Shown here piece after piece: positions 26,442-34,236 of a stretch of DNA of 64,000 nt. The position numbers and the translations under genes are program-made. How positions within the stretch are numbered: the first letter of the stretch is position 1; each line of letters opens with the position of its first letter. Location: contig CAYJOD010000010.1 in NCBI GenBank assembly GCA_964371655.1, positions 62,001 through 126,000 of the forward strand, given 5' to 3'. The notes under the pieces were generated by a model. That model was not told the origin of the DNA. It was given only the letters and a program-made list of their open reading frames with translations, and did not search any database. Origin of the DNA: CAZGSN01 sp964371655 (GTDB taxonomy: Bacteria; Desulfobacterota; Binatia; HRBIN30).

Positions 26442-26794
26442 ATGTTCACGTTCAACTCGAACCCCTCTCCGAGGGGGAGAGCAGCTTTGCACCAAAAGTC
26501 TCCACGGGTGTCATTCCGAGCCGTTGCACTTCCGCGGCGAGGAATCTTCCGAGTGCTGCACCCATCCGATATCCCACTGCAGATTCCTCGCTCCCGCTCG
26601 GAATGACAATTGCTGGTGTCGGATGGAAACATACCGAGTCGAGTTTTGGTGCAAAGCCGCGGAGAGCTTACCTTCATCGAGGCATAGGCGAGGCATAGGC
26701 TGAGGCTGGGCGGGAAGCCATCCGAACCTGAGTCTAAGCCCAAGCCTCTGCCTGAGCCTTCTCCCCCTGAGAGAGGGCCGGGGTGAGGGCGTCA
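26442..26794. repeat. 353-bp gene-free spacer of layered repeats
   Basis: The spacer contains the 172-bp TIR element and CTCTCCGAGGGGGAGAG (26465-26481). It ends with CTCCCCCTGAGAGAGGGCCG and GGGGTGAGGG (26761-26788). In between are short direct repeats of GAGGCATAGGC (26688-26702). Apparent coding frames here are translations of repeats. Confidence 0.7.
26485..26656. mobile_element. 172-bp MITE-like element with 13-bp terminal inverted repeats, copy 1
   Basis: Perfect 13-bp ends CTTTGCACCAAAA (26485-26497) and TTTTGGTGCAAAG (26644-26656) bound a non-coding interior. Inside is a second inverted pair, GTCATTCCGAGC and GCTCGGAATGAC, and a third, GAGGAATCT and AGATTCCTC. The copy at 38707-38878 has the same length and differs at 7 of 172 positions by my count. 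The inner text resembles a common bacterial intergenic palindrome, so the element may be a composite. Confidence 0.8.
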
Positions 26795-27964
26795 TCAATT
26801 ATCTAGCTGCCCGACCAACTCCACATAGAAGCGCTCCATCGAGCGCACCATGGAGCGCGCGGAAAAGTTCTCTTCGACGATTCGCCGCCCGAGCTTTCCC
26901 ATCGCCAGCGCTTGCGCCGGATCCGCCAAGACTTGTGTGATCGCAAGTGCCAGTGCTTGCGCGTCTTTGGCCGGCACCAACAAGCCGCTCTGCTGGTGGC
27001 GAATCACCTCGCCCGTACCGCCGACGTTGGTGGCCACCACCGGCTTCTCCACCGACATCGCCTCGAGGATCGCGTTGGACATGCCTTCGTCGTGAGACGA
27101 CAGAACGAAGATGTCGAAGGCCGAGTACACCTCGGGCATGTCGGAGCGACGGCCGAGCAGAGTCAGGTGATCGTCGAGATGTAGGGCGCGGACCAAGGCC
27201 CGCATTTCGTCATCGAGCTCGACTTCGCCAACGATGACGGCGTGCGCGTCCGGATAGGTGGAGCGCACCTGCCCCATGGCGCGAATGAACTCTTCGACGC
27301 CTTTGCGGACCCGCATGCGTGTGACGATGCCGATGATGCGCCGGTCCTCCGGCAAACCGAGGCGGGCCTTGAAACCACCGCCGTCGAGCGGGCGAAAGCG
27401 GTCGGTGTCCACACCGCTCGGAATGACCACCACGTCGTCAACCGCACAGCCTTCGTTGTCGTGGACGAACTCGCGTACGGCTTCGGCGTTGACCATGATG
27501 CGATCGGCGAGGGCGTTGCCGATCTTGGCACCGACCAGCTCGAAGCCCTTGCGCCAGTGGCAACCGCGCTTGCTCACCATGAGCTTGGGCACACGCGCCA
27601 GCCGGGAACTGATCGACCCGACCAGATTGGCACGCAGCAAGTAGGTGTGCACGATATCGGGATTCTGCTGCCGCAGCGCCCGCGTCAGCGCCAGGACGCG
27701 CGACACCAGACCGAGGCCGCGAAACGAGCGACCGGCGCCGGGAGTGACGACCACCACCCCCTGCTGACGCACGTTTTCCAACAACGCACCCTCGCCCGAC
27801 AGACAATACAGCACCGGATCGAAGCGCGAGCGATCGAGCAGCTTGAGCACCTGGACGAGGTGCGTCTGGCTGCCGCCCACTTCCATCGACTTGATGATGA
27901 AGGCGATACGGATTCGCCGCGGCGGCACGGCCCCGACAGTCGTCGTGTTTGCTGCAGTACTCAT
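26795..27964 (-). CDS. Family 4 glycosyltransferase
   Basis: This 389-residue GT-B enzyme opens with RIAFIIKSMEVGGSQTHLVQVLKLL. It continues RVPKLMVSKRGCHWRKG, VVIPSGVDTDRFRPL, IIGIVTRMRVRKGVEEFIRAM and LLGRRSDMPEVYSAFDIFVLSSHDEGMSNAILEAMSVEKPVVATNVGGTGEVI, with the EX7E motif intact. It should add a sugar to the growing repeat unit in the cytoplasm. The start is ATG at 27964. Repeat-filled spacers on both sides separate it from its neighbours, so it may be read from its own promoter. Confidence 0.92.
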   Translation of the reverse strand: MSTAANTTTVGAVPPRRIRIAFIIKSMEVGGSQTHLVQVLKLLDRSRFDPVLYCLSGEGALLENVRQQGVVVVTPGAGRSFRGLGLVSRVLALTRALRQQNPDIVHTYLLRANLVGSISSRLARVPKLMVSKRGCHWRKGFELVGAKIGNALADRIMVNAEAVREFVHDNEGCAVDDVVVIPSGVDTDRFRPLDGGGFKARLGLPEDRRIIGIVTRMRVRKGVEEFIRAMGQVRSTYPDAHAVIVGEVELDDEMRALVRALHLDDHLTLLGRRSDMPEVYSAFDIFVLSSHDEGMSNAILEAMSVEKPVVATNVGGTGEVIRHQQSGLLVPAKDAQALALAITQVLADPAQALAMGKLGRRIVEENFSARSMVRSMERFYVELVGQLDN

Positions 27965-28266
27965 ACTTGCTGGGCCTTAATAAGACAGGAGAAGGACGCA
28001 CCGCAGAGGACGCAGGGTACCCAGCCCGCGCCGGTGTTCGGAAGCGCCCCCTCTCCCGCATCACTTGCGGGAGAGGGCGGGGGTGAGGGATCCACCTTTT
28101 TCTCGACGCCGCGCTCCGCACGTCCGCCGCAGGGCTCCGGAGTGCGGGCCCGCCCCGGCCGCCTCGGTTCCCTCACCCTAACCCTCTCCCGCAAGTAATG
28201 CGGGCGAGGGGAGCTGGCCTTGCAGTCGCGACTCAGAAATCTGCGCGCGCTGATTGTAGATTCCGC
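27965..28266. repeat. Gene-free spacer with two CCCTCTCCCGCA palindromes
   Basis: There are two hairpins, CCCTCTCCCGCATCACTTGC onward (28049-28089) and CCCTCACCCTAACCCTCTCC onward (28170-28214). They face each other across an 80-bp GC-rich interior. ACCGCAGAGGACGCAGGG (28000-28017) matches the 41511-41661 family. No ORF with a ribosome binding site was seen. Confidence 0.7.
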
Positions 28267-31200
28267 TTACGGAGTCGGGCTCGGTGCTGGCGTCGGCAGC
28301 GGATAATGGTAGCCGGCGTCGGCGGCTCCAGTGTCCGGCGTGCCGGCACTCGAAGTCGTTCCGTTCTTCAAGGCGTCGATCTCGGCGAAGTCGATGTCGA
28401 CCGCAGGGCTCACCACCGCCCCGCCCTGCAACAGATGAAAGTCATCGTCCGCAAAGCCGCTCCCACCAAGGACCCCGTCGGCGCCGGCTGGGTTGACCAA
28501 GAGCGCGTCGCCGAGGAAGTCGGAGTCGGCGCGCGGCGTGTTGCCGGCGTAAGCAAGCAGCGGGTTGGTCAAGCCCAGCGACACGTTGTAGCCGGTGACG
28601 TATCCCTCGCGAGCCGTGCCCTCGACCTTGATCCCGACGTCACGATTTGCCTGCACGATGTTGCGCATCAGGACCACCCCGCGGGTCGGCACCTGATCAT
28701 TGTTGCCGCCGATGTGAATGGCATCGGACTGTTCGGTGACGATCCCGTTTCCGTAGACCGTGTTATTGAGGACCACCACGTTGACCGTGTCGTTGACGCG
28801 GATCCCGCCGCTGCCATTGGCGTAGACGAGGTTGTTGGTGAGCTCTACCGAGTCGATTGGACTTGGGGGTGGGTTCACCTCGGCTCCTCCGATGAACGAC
28901 TCGATGCCACGGCCCTGATTGGAGAAGACCACGTTGTTACGAATCACCGTGCCGCCGGAGCCGGCGCGCACCTGAATCCCACCCTCTCGCGTACCGGTAA
29001 TATGGAAGCCGTCGATGGTTACACGCGCTGTATCGACGAGAACGAAAGCGGTATCGGCACACGATCGGCACTGCGTCCCGGAGGCGGTCTCCGTGCACCG
29101 TTGACACCCAGTCGCATCGATCACCACCGGCCCGGGCATGTCGCCGGTCAGCGCCCCGCTGGGATCGGCAAGGAAGGTCACGTCGGTGACGTTGTTGCGG
29201 ATATGCAAATCACCCTCGTTGTAGCGTCCGGGACCAACCACAACCGTTGCGCCTGGGACCGCGTTCTCCGCCGCTGAAAGGATCGACCCGAGGGCGCGTT
29301 GCGGAGAGAGACCATCGTTCTCGGCGCTGCCGCTGCTACGCACGTAGGTGAACATCGGCAGATCGGGCACGCTCACGTGGACGCTTTGATCGGCTGCGGC
29401 ACCGTAGTGGTAACAAACATCGATTACGCCGCTGTCGGTGCCGGCCCCTTGCAGACAAGAGCCGGTGATACCGATATCCGCGGCAGTGCCGGAGCCGGCA
29501 TCGATCCCGGGGCTACGCTGGTCCGCCGGAGTCTGCTGCAGGTGGAAGTCATCGTCCTCGTAGCCGTTGCCGCCAAGAATGTTGTCGGGTCCATCCGGAT
29601 CGACGAAGGCCGGATCAACGAACCGGTCGTACGGACTGACACGAATACCATCGCCGTAGCCGTCCGGATTCAGGTTGAAGCCGGTAACCAGGCCCCGCAG
29701 CGAGCCGCTCGCGACGCCGATCCCACCTCCATCTTCGTTACCCGTGACGTTGAAACCGTTACCCTGAAGGGCATTGTCCACGATCAGCGCCCCCGGCGAC
29801 TGCGGCAAGGGCACTCCATTCGTATCTACGGGGGCGGTTCCAATCACGATCCCAAACTGGCCATTGTGATAGATGGTGTTGCTGGCAATCACCGCATCCG
29901 GCGAGGCAATCGTTGTGTTGTCGCCGGTCCCCACCGCAATCCCGAAGCGCGTATTCGCGTAGACCAAATTATTGATCACGGAAGAGGTTGGTGCACCACG
30001 CAGGAGCAGGCCTGCTTCGCCGTTGCTGAACAGGTCGTTGTTCTGGATCGTTGCCCGCACCGTCCCCAAGAGCGTCACGCCATCGGCGCCGCTGCGACCA
30101 ACGGTGTTGCCGGTGATCGTGCTCGTCGCACCCGGCCCCAGCATGCGTAGCGAGATACCGGCGCTGCCGGAGTCGAACACCTGATTGTCGGCGGCGTGCG
30201 CGTCGTTGCTGCCCCACAGGTTGATTCCGCTCGCCGCGCTGGTGCCGACGTGATTCGCGTTGACGATGAAATTCGCGCCCGGGTCGGTCTCGCTGCCGAT
30301 GACAATGCCGTGGCCGGTCGTGCCGGACAGCGTGTTGCCGATCAGCGAGCCCGCGCGGCTGTTGGCGATGGTGATCCCGTCGGCACCGCTGCCGACAAGG
30401 CTATTGTTGCGGATGCTGGCACCGACGCTGCCTTTCACGAACATTCCGCCGAGATGGCTGCCGGAGATCTGGTTGCCGGAAATCACAGGGGTGATTTGCT
30501 TACCCATCGGCGCCTGCACGGACACGCCAACTTCGCCGCTGGTGGTGACGGTGTTGTCCGCTAAGGAAACGTCACCGACCGCTTCCGCCACGACACCGCT
30601 CTTGCCGCTGCCGCTGATGCGATTCCGAGTCAGGGCGAGTCCTCCAGCGGTTACGATGCGAACACCGTTTTCGCCGCTCGCATCGATATGATTCGAGTCG
30701 ATTGCCAGGCTCTCCCCCGACGCAGCGGCCACGGCGGCACCGAGGATGGTGATCCCGTCAGCACCGCTGTCGGCAATTGTATTATTCTTGACGCTTCCGC
30801 CGACGCTGTCTTTCACAAACATTCCATCGCTGTGGCTGCCGGAGATGCCATTGCCGGAGATCACGGTAGTGATCTGGCTACCCACTTGCGCCGCGAGGGA
30901 TAGGCCGACGGCGCCGCTTGTCGCAATGGTGTTGTCCGCTGCCGACACATTGCCGGCAACTTCCGCGACGACGCCGCTCTTGCCGCTACCGGTGAGGAGA
31001 TTCGCGGTCAGGGCAAGCTCTCCCCCTGCCAGGATATGGATGGCGTTTTCGGCGCTGGCGTCGATATGATTCGAGTCGATCAAAAGCGCCGCGCCGCGCG
31101 CGATCAAAACGCCGTCGGCACCGCTGCTCGCAACCTGGTTGCTCTTGACCGTAATCTCACCGTCTCCGTCCGACTCCAGAGAGATACCGACCGTTTGGTT

Positions 31201-32340
31201 TCGGTGCACAGCGTTTCCCTGTGCTTGGAGCTCACCTTTGGCAACGGCGACGATTCCGAAGTGGCTGTGGTCCTCGACCGTGTTTCCGGTGATGCTCACG
31301 TCGCGACCGAGTCCCGCAGTCACCACGCCGGTCTGCGCTTCGCGGACAGCCGCGACGAGGTCGACGACGTCGACCGCCGTGTCGGTGTTGGTGCTCAAAC
31401 CCGTACAGCGGCCCTCCGAGAGCTGCGACAGCACAATCGCGACCGCGTCGACGAGATCTGCCATCTGAACCGAACCGTCGCGGTTGCAGTCTCCCGCCAA
31501 GCCCGGCTCCACGCCGACGCCGATGCCGCCGCCACCGTTGCTGCGAACGGTGTTGTGACGCAGCACTAGGGAGCTGCTCTGGCGGACGAGAATGCCGACA
31601 CCGTCGTTGTTGTGAACCTGGTTATCGGCAATCGTGCCGCCGCTGACATCGTCGATGACGATGCCGGCGGCCAGATTGGCGATCGCCTGATTCGCCTCGA
31701 CCAACAGAGCGCCACCCTTCGATCCGGTGATACTGATCCCGGCGCCCTGGTTCATGCTGACCACGTTGCCCTGGACGGTGACGTCGCCAGTCGTCTGCAC
31801 TTCGATCCCCGTCTTGGCACCGTCGCGCACCTCGTTGTTCATGAGCGTGATGGCATCCGACTGCTCCTGCCTCACCGGCTCGGGTCGGATCTGGATTCCG
31901 GGATCGCTAGCACCGGTGATGACGAAGCCGTCGATCACGATATGCTTTCTACCGTAGAGGATGAAAGCAGAGTTGAGCTCGCTCGGCCGCTGCCGCACCG
32001 CGATGGTTACCGGGCCGGGCGGGTCACCGCTTTCGGCACCGGTGGTATCGGCACGGAAGACGATGGGGTGGCCCTCGATTCCGTTCCAGCTCGGGGTGAT
32101 GTTCGCGGCTTCGTACGTCCCCGGCCCAACGACGACGCGATCGCCGGCGTTGACCAGCGACTGCGCGGCATGTTCGATGGTGGCAAAGGCGGTGGCAGCG
32201 CTGAGACCGTCGTTCTGATCGCTACCGCTGGTGCGAACGTAGAACGTTGCCGCCTCCGCTGACGCTGCCAGCGCAACCAGGACGAGGTATCCGGCCAAGC
32301 ACGAGCTCGGACCGACTCTTCCCCGTATATGCCTCGGCAT
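28267..32340 (-). CDS. Secreted right-handed beta-helix repeat protein with dockerin-like insert
   Basis: The mature protein follows a signal peptide (basic MPRHIRGR, hydrophobic core, cleavage after SAEA). There are two DUF1565-like starts, FYVRTSGSDQNDGLS near residue 35 and YVRSSGSAENDGLSPQRA near 1010. Each leads into parallel-beta-helix coils with NN..., GI and GADGITI turns. Near 280-340 an EF-hand pair (DCNRDGSVQMADL and STNTDTAVDVVDL) resembles dockerin. Residues about 420-670 include two tandem units of 126 residues. The C-terminus is PLPTPAPSPTP. Such proteins bind or cleave polysaccharide; no catalytic residues are assigned. An ATG at 32376 is an alternative start. Confidence 0.85.
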   Translation of the reverse strand: MPRHIRGRVGPSSCLAGYLVLVALAASAEAATFYVRTSGSDQNDGLSAATAFATIEHAAQSLVNAGDRVVVGPGTYEAANITPSWNGIEGHPIVFRADTTGAESGDPPGPVTIAVRQRPSELNSAFILYGRKHIVIDGFVITGASDPGIQIRPEPVRQEQSDAITLMNNEVRDGAKTGIEVQTTGDVTVQGNVVSMNQGAGISITGSKGGALLVEANQAIANLAAGIVIDDVSGGTIADNQVHNNDGVGILVRQSSSLVLRHNTVRSNGGGGIGVGVEPGLAGDCNRDGSVQMADLVDAVAIVLSQLSEGRCTGLSTNTDTAVDVVDLVAAVREAQTGVVTAGLGRDVSITGNTVEDHSHFGIVAVAKGELQAQGNAVHRNQTVGISLESDGDGEITVKSNQVASSGADGVLIARGAALLIDSNHIDASAENAIHILAGGELALTANLLTGSGKSGVVAEVAGNVSAADNTIATSGAVGLSLAAQVGSQITTVISGNGISGSHSDGMFVKDSVGGSVKNNTIADSGADGITILGAAVAAASGESLAIDSNHIDASGENGVRIVTAGGLALTRNRISGSGKSGVVAEAVGDVSLADNTVTTSGEVGVSVQAPMGKQITPVISGNQISGSHLGGMFVKGSVGASIRNNSLVGSGADGITIANSRAGSLIGNTLSGTTGHGIVIGSETDPGANFIVNANHVGTSAASGINLWGSNDAHAADNQVFDSGSAGISLRMLGPGATSTITGNTVGRSGADGVTLLGTVRATIQNNDLFSNGEAGLLLRGAPTSSVINNLVYANTRFGIAVGTGDNTTIASPDAVIASNTIYHNGQFGIVIGTAPVDTNGVPLPQSPGALIVDNALQGNGFNVTGNEDGGGIGVASGSLRGLVTGFNLNPDGYGDGIRVSPYDRFVDPAFVDPDGPDNILGGNGYEDDDFHLQQTPADQRSPGIDAGSGTAADIGITGSCLQGAGTDSGVIDVCYHYGAAADQSVHVSVPDLPMFTYVRSSGSAENDGLSPQRALGSILSAAENAVPGATVVVGPGRYNEGDLHIRNNVTDVTFLADPSGALTGDMPGPVVIDATGCQRCTETASGTQCRSCADTAFVLVDTARVTIDGFHITGTREGGIQVRAGSGGTVIRNNVVFSNQGRGIESFIGGAEVNPPPSPIDSVELTNNLVYANGSGGIRVNDTVNVVVLNNTVYGNGIVTEQSDAIHIGGNNDQVPTRGVVLMRNIVQANRDVGIKVEGTAREGYVTGYNVSLGLTNPLLAYAGNTPRADSDFLGDALLVNPAGADGVLGGSGFADDDFHLLQGGAVVSPAVDIDFAEIDALKNGTTSSAGTPDTGAADAGYHYPLPTPAPSPTP

Positions 32341-32376
32341 CACCTGTTTTCCCGACCTTAGGCTAGCGGGCCGCAT

Positions 32377-32716
32377 CAGAAGTTCACCGAGAAAATGCAG
32401 ATCCCATCGAACCGAAGAGCCCTCACCCTAACCCTCGCCCAAAGAGACTGTCGATTTTCTCCGCGAACGGCCGTTGCTCGGAGAATGGAAAACAGGAAAC
32501 CGAAAACCGAAAATGGAAAACCGGCCTTTCTGCATAAGCATTGCCCAGTTTTCGGTTCCCGGTTTCCCGTTTCCTGTTTTCCATTCGCATTTATCGACAG
32601 TCTCAAAGGGAGAGGGGAGCTTGCCTTCCTCCCTCTCCCCCTGGGAGAGGGTCGGGGTGAGGGTGGTCGGCAGTTCGAGATGGACCATTTCTTCTGCGAA
32701 CTTGAGAGACGGGACA
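32377..32716. repeat. Gene-free spacer with interrupted CCCTCACCC palindrome
   Basis: Host arms lie at 32420-32443 (CCCTCACCCTAACCCTCGCC) and from 32605 (AAAGGGAGAGGGGAGC). The pair is split by copy 2 of the GAGACTGTCGAT element. A further CCCTCTCCCCCTGGGAGAGG palindrome follows at 32631-32662. No gene is visible. Confidence 0.7.
32444..32604. mobile_element. Small element bounded by GAGACTGTCGAT / ATCGACAGTCTC, copy 2
   Basis: This 161-bp element has 12-bp perfect inverted ends at 32444-32455 and 32593-32604, flanked on both sides by AAA, a possible 3-bp target duplication. The interior is unlike copies 1 and 3. It carries an A-rich arm (GGAAAACAGGAAACCGAAAA) and its T-rich complement, forming a long hairpin. 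It has no coding capacity. Confidence 0.75.
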
Positions 32717-32896
32717 CTAGAACAGAGTGTAGATGAAGGGTCCGAGCGCCGAGCTCTGGGCAGTGATCATCAGTCCCCCGAAAACCAGCAGCACGGCAAC
32801 CATGGGGATCAGCCACCACAGCTTGCGCTGCCAGAGAAACGACATCAACTCATTGGCGATGCCGAAGCGGTTGCGAGCGTTTTCACCAAATTTCAT
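32717..32896 (-). CDS. DUF5989 (SxtK-like) small membrane protein
   Basis: This 59-residue protein has one transmembrane helix (LIPMVAVLLVFGGLMITAQ) and the family tail SALGPFIYTLF. It shares the pattern KLWW-P-(hydrophobic)-GGL-I--Q-SAL-P-IY--F with the protein at 49759-49929. The ATG at 32896 has AAGGAG 5 bp upstream. Members of this family sit next to O-carbamoyltransferase genes, as sxtK does in saxitoxin clusters. Here it is the last gene of a carbamoyltransferase-SGNH-DUF5989 run. Its function is not known; a partner of a membrane modification complex is inferred. Confidence 0.8.
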   Translation of the reverse strand: MKFGENARNRFGIANELMSFLWQRKLWWLIPMVAVLLVFGGLMITAQSSALGPFIYTLF

Positions 32897-32919
32897 TGCC
32901 ACTCCTTACTGCAAAGATC

Positions 32920-34074
32920 TCATAAACCGAAGTCACGAAGATACTTCTCCGTGACGGTTGCGGCCAGTTCGTGACCCGCCGGGGTCCAGTGCCCGTCGTG
33001 CCGGTAGTGCAGCGGCGCGCTAGCGCCCGCCGCGACCTCGCGAAATGCAGGCGCGAGCGCAAAGCAAGACGCCGCGCGCTGACGGCACCAGGCTTCAACC
33101 CGTCGCTGCGGCGCGTCGAGGTCCCACGCCCGGTTCTGCATCGCCGCGTGAGCGCCGACGATCTGCTCCCACGAGTCCGCGTAGATCTGGTCGCGCGTCG
33201 ACACGATCATGACCACCAAATGCGCCCCGCCGTCCTCGACGCTCTTGCGCAGCCGGTTGAGCAGCTGTTCGGTCTTGCTCCAAGCGTCTTCCCACTCTGG
33301 ATCGACGGACGTCGCATAGACTCCATAGTCTATAGGGATACCGTCGCGTTCCGGCACCTGGGGAACCGTGGCGCGCGCCAACACGCCCAAGGCCACGAGC
33401 TCGTTCGCCAGAGCCGGTTGGCGTAGCAAGATCGTCTGCCGCAAGAACTGAAACGCTTTCGAACGCGTCGCGCGCGGAACCTTCTGTCGGTTCACGATAC
33501 GTAGCAGTGCCCCGTCCGAACCGTACTCGGGTTGTAGGTAATCCTCCAACGTCGAGCTGTTGTTCTTGATGTCGTTGCCCGGGTAGAATGCCAAGATGAC
33601 GACGTCCGGCTGATAGCGTTGCAAATCCTTGTCGAAGAAGATGCTCTCGGCGGCCGTGCCGTAGCCGCTGACACCCGCGCTGATGACCTCGAAGCGCCGT
33701 TCGCGGCCGGCATTGAGCCGCGTCTCGAGCTGGCGTCCGGCCGTCGCCTCGAGCGGCACGTGCAGGGCTTCGACAAAGGAGTCTCCAAGCACGAGCACGC
33801 GCGTGGTTCCGGCAGGCTTTTCCCAGGAGTGCTCGACATCGCGCAGGCCATGGCTGTTGATTCGAATCGGGACAACGAACTCACGATCTTCCTGCGTCCA
33901 CCACCCCGAGCTTCCGGCGACTAATCGCACTCCGAGATCCGGGTCCGCCTCCCAGAAGCGGTCGGGAACCAGGTGCAGGATACGCACGCCCGCCTCGAGG
34001 GCCACCAGCGCGAAGAGCACGCCGACCACGGCCAGCAGCAGGCCCGCCAGCCATTCGCCGTATCTAGTCCGCAT
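32920..34074 (-). CDS. SGNH/GDSL hydrolase-like membrane-anchored protein
   Basis: The 384-residue protein has an N-terminal signal-anchor helix (WLAGLLLAVVGVLFALVALEAGV). All four SGNH blocks are visible: VLVLGDSFVEA (Ser near 97), ISAGVSGYGTA (Gly), LAFYPGNDIKNN (Asn), and DGHWTPAGH with Asp and His near the C-terminus. It probably acts outside the membrane as an esterase or O-acyltransferase on surface polymer. It starts 162 bp after the carbamoyltransferase stop and ends 23 bp before the DUF5989 start, so all three are probably one unit. Confidence 0.82.
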   Translation of the reverse strand: MRTRYGEWLAGLLLAVVGVLFALVALEAGVRILHLVPDRFWEADPDLGVRLVAGSSGWWTQEDREFVVPIRINSHGLRDVEHSWEKPAGTTRVLVLGDSFVEALHVPLEATAGRQLETRLNAGRERRFEVISAGVSGYGTAAESIFFDKDLQRYQPDVVILAFYPGNDIKNNSSTLEDYLQPEYGSDGALLRIVNRQKVPRATRSKAFQFLRQTILLRQPALANELVALGVLARATVPQVPERDGIPIDYGVYATSVDPEWEDAWSKTEQLLNRLRKSVEDGGAHLVVMIVSTRDQIYADSWEQIVGAHAAMQNRAWDLDAPQRRVEAWCRQRAASCFALAPAFREVAAGASAPLHYRHDGHWTPAGHELAATVTEKYLRDFGL

Positions 34075-34102
34075 GGATCATTGCTGACGTTACTCGCCGA
34101 CG

Positions 34103-34152
34103 GCCCTCACCCTAACCCTCTCCCGCGCCGGAATTGGCGCGGGCGGGGGGAG
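34103..34152. repeat. CCCTCACCCTAACCCTCTCC palindrome
   Basis: The left arm CCCTCACCCTAACCCTCTCC is followed by CGCGCCGGAATTGGCGCG and GGGGGGAGC. A nearby CGAGGAATCTTC (34168-34179) matches an internal segment of the 172-bp element and may be a remnant. The block lies between the carbamoyltransferase and SGNH genes. Confidence 0.6.
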
Positions 34153-34236
34153 CTGATTTTGAGGCGCAGCCGAGGAATCTTCACGCGCCGACAAGAAGCG
34201 AGAGGTTGTCTAGACAGGAGAGCAACTCACCGCCGT

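Noticed and set aside
26511..26798. Minus-strand frames across the 172-bp element
   Set aside because: Their translations are of the repeat itself and recur at the second copy (38733-39104), so they are not genes.
28198..29277. A 359-codon plus-strand frame opposite the beta-helix gene
   Set aside because: The beta-helix frame on the minus strand is uninterrupted for over 4 kb with a signal peptide and periodic motifs. The plus-strand frame is a by-product of high GC.
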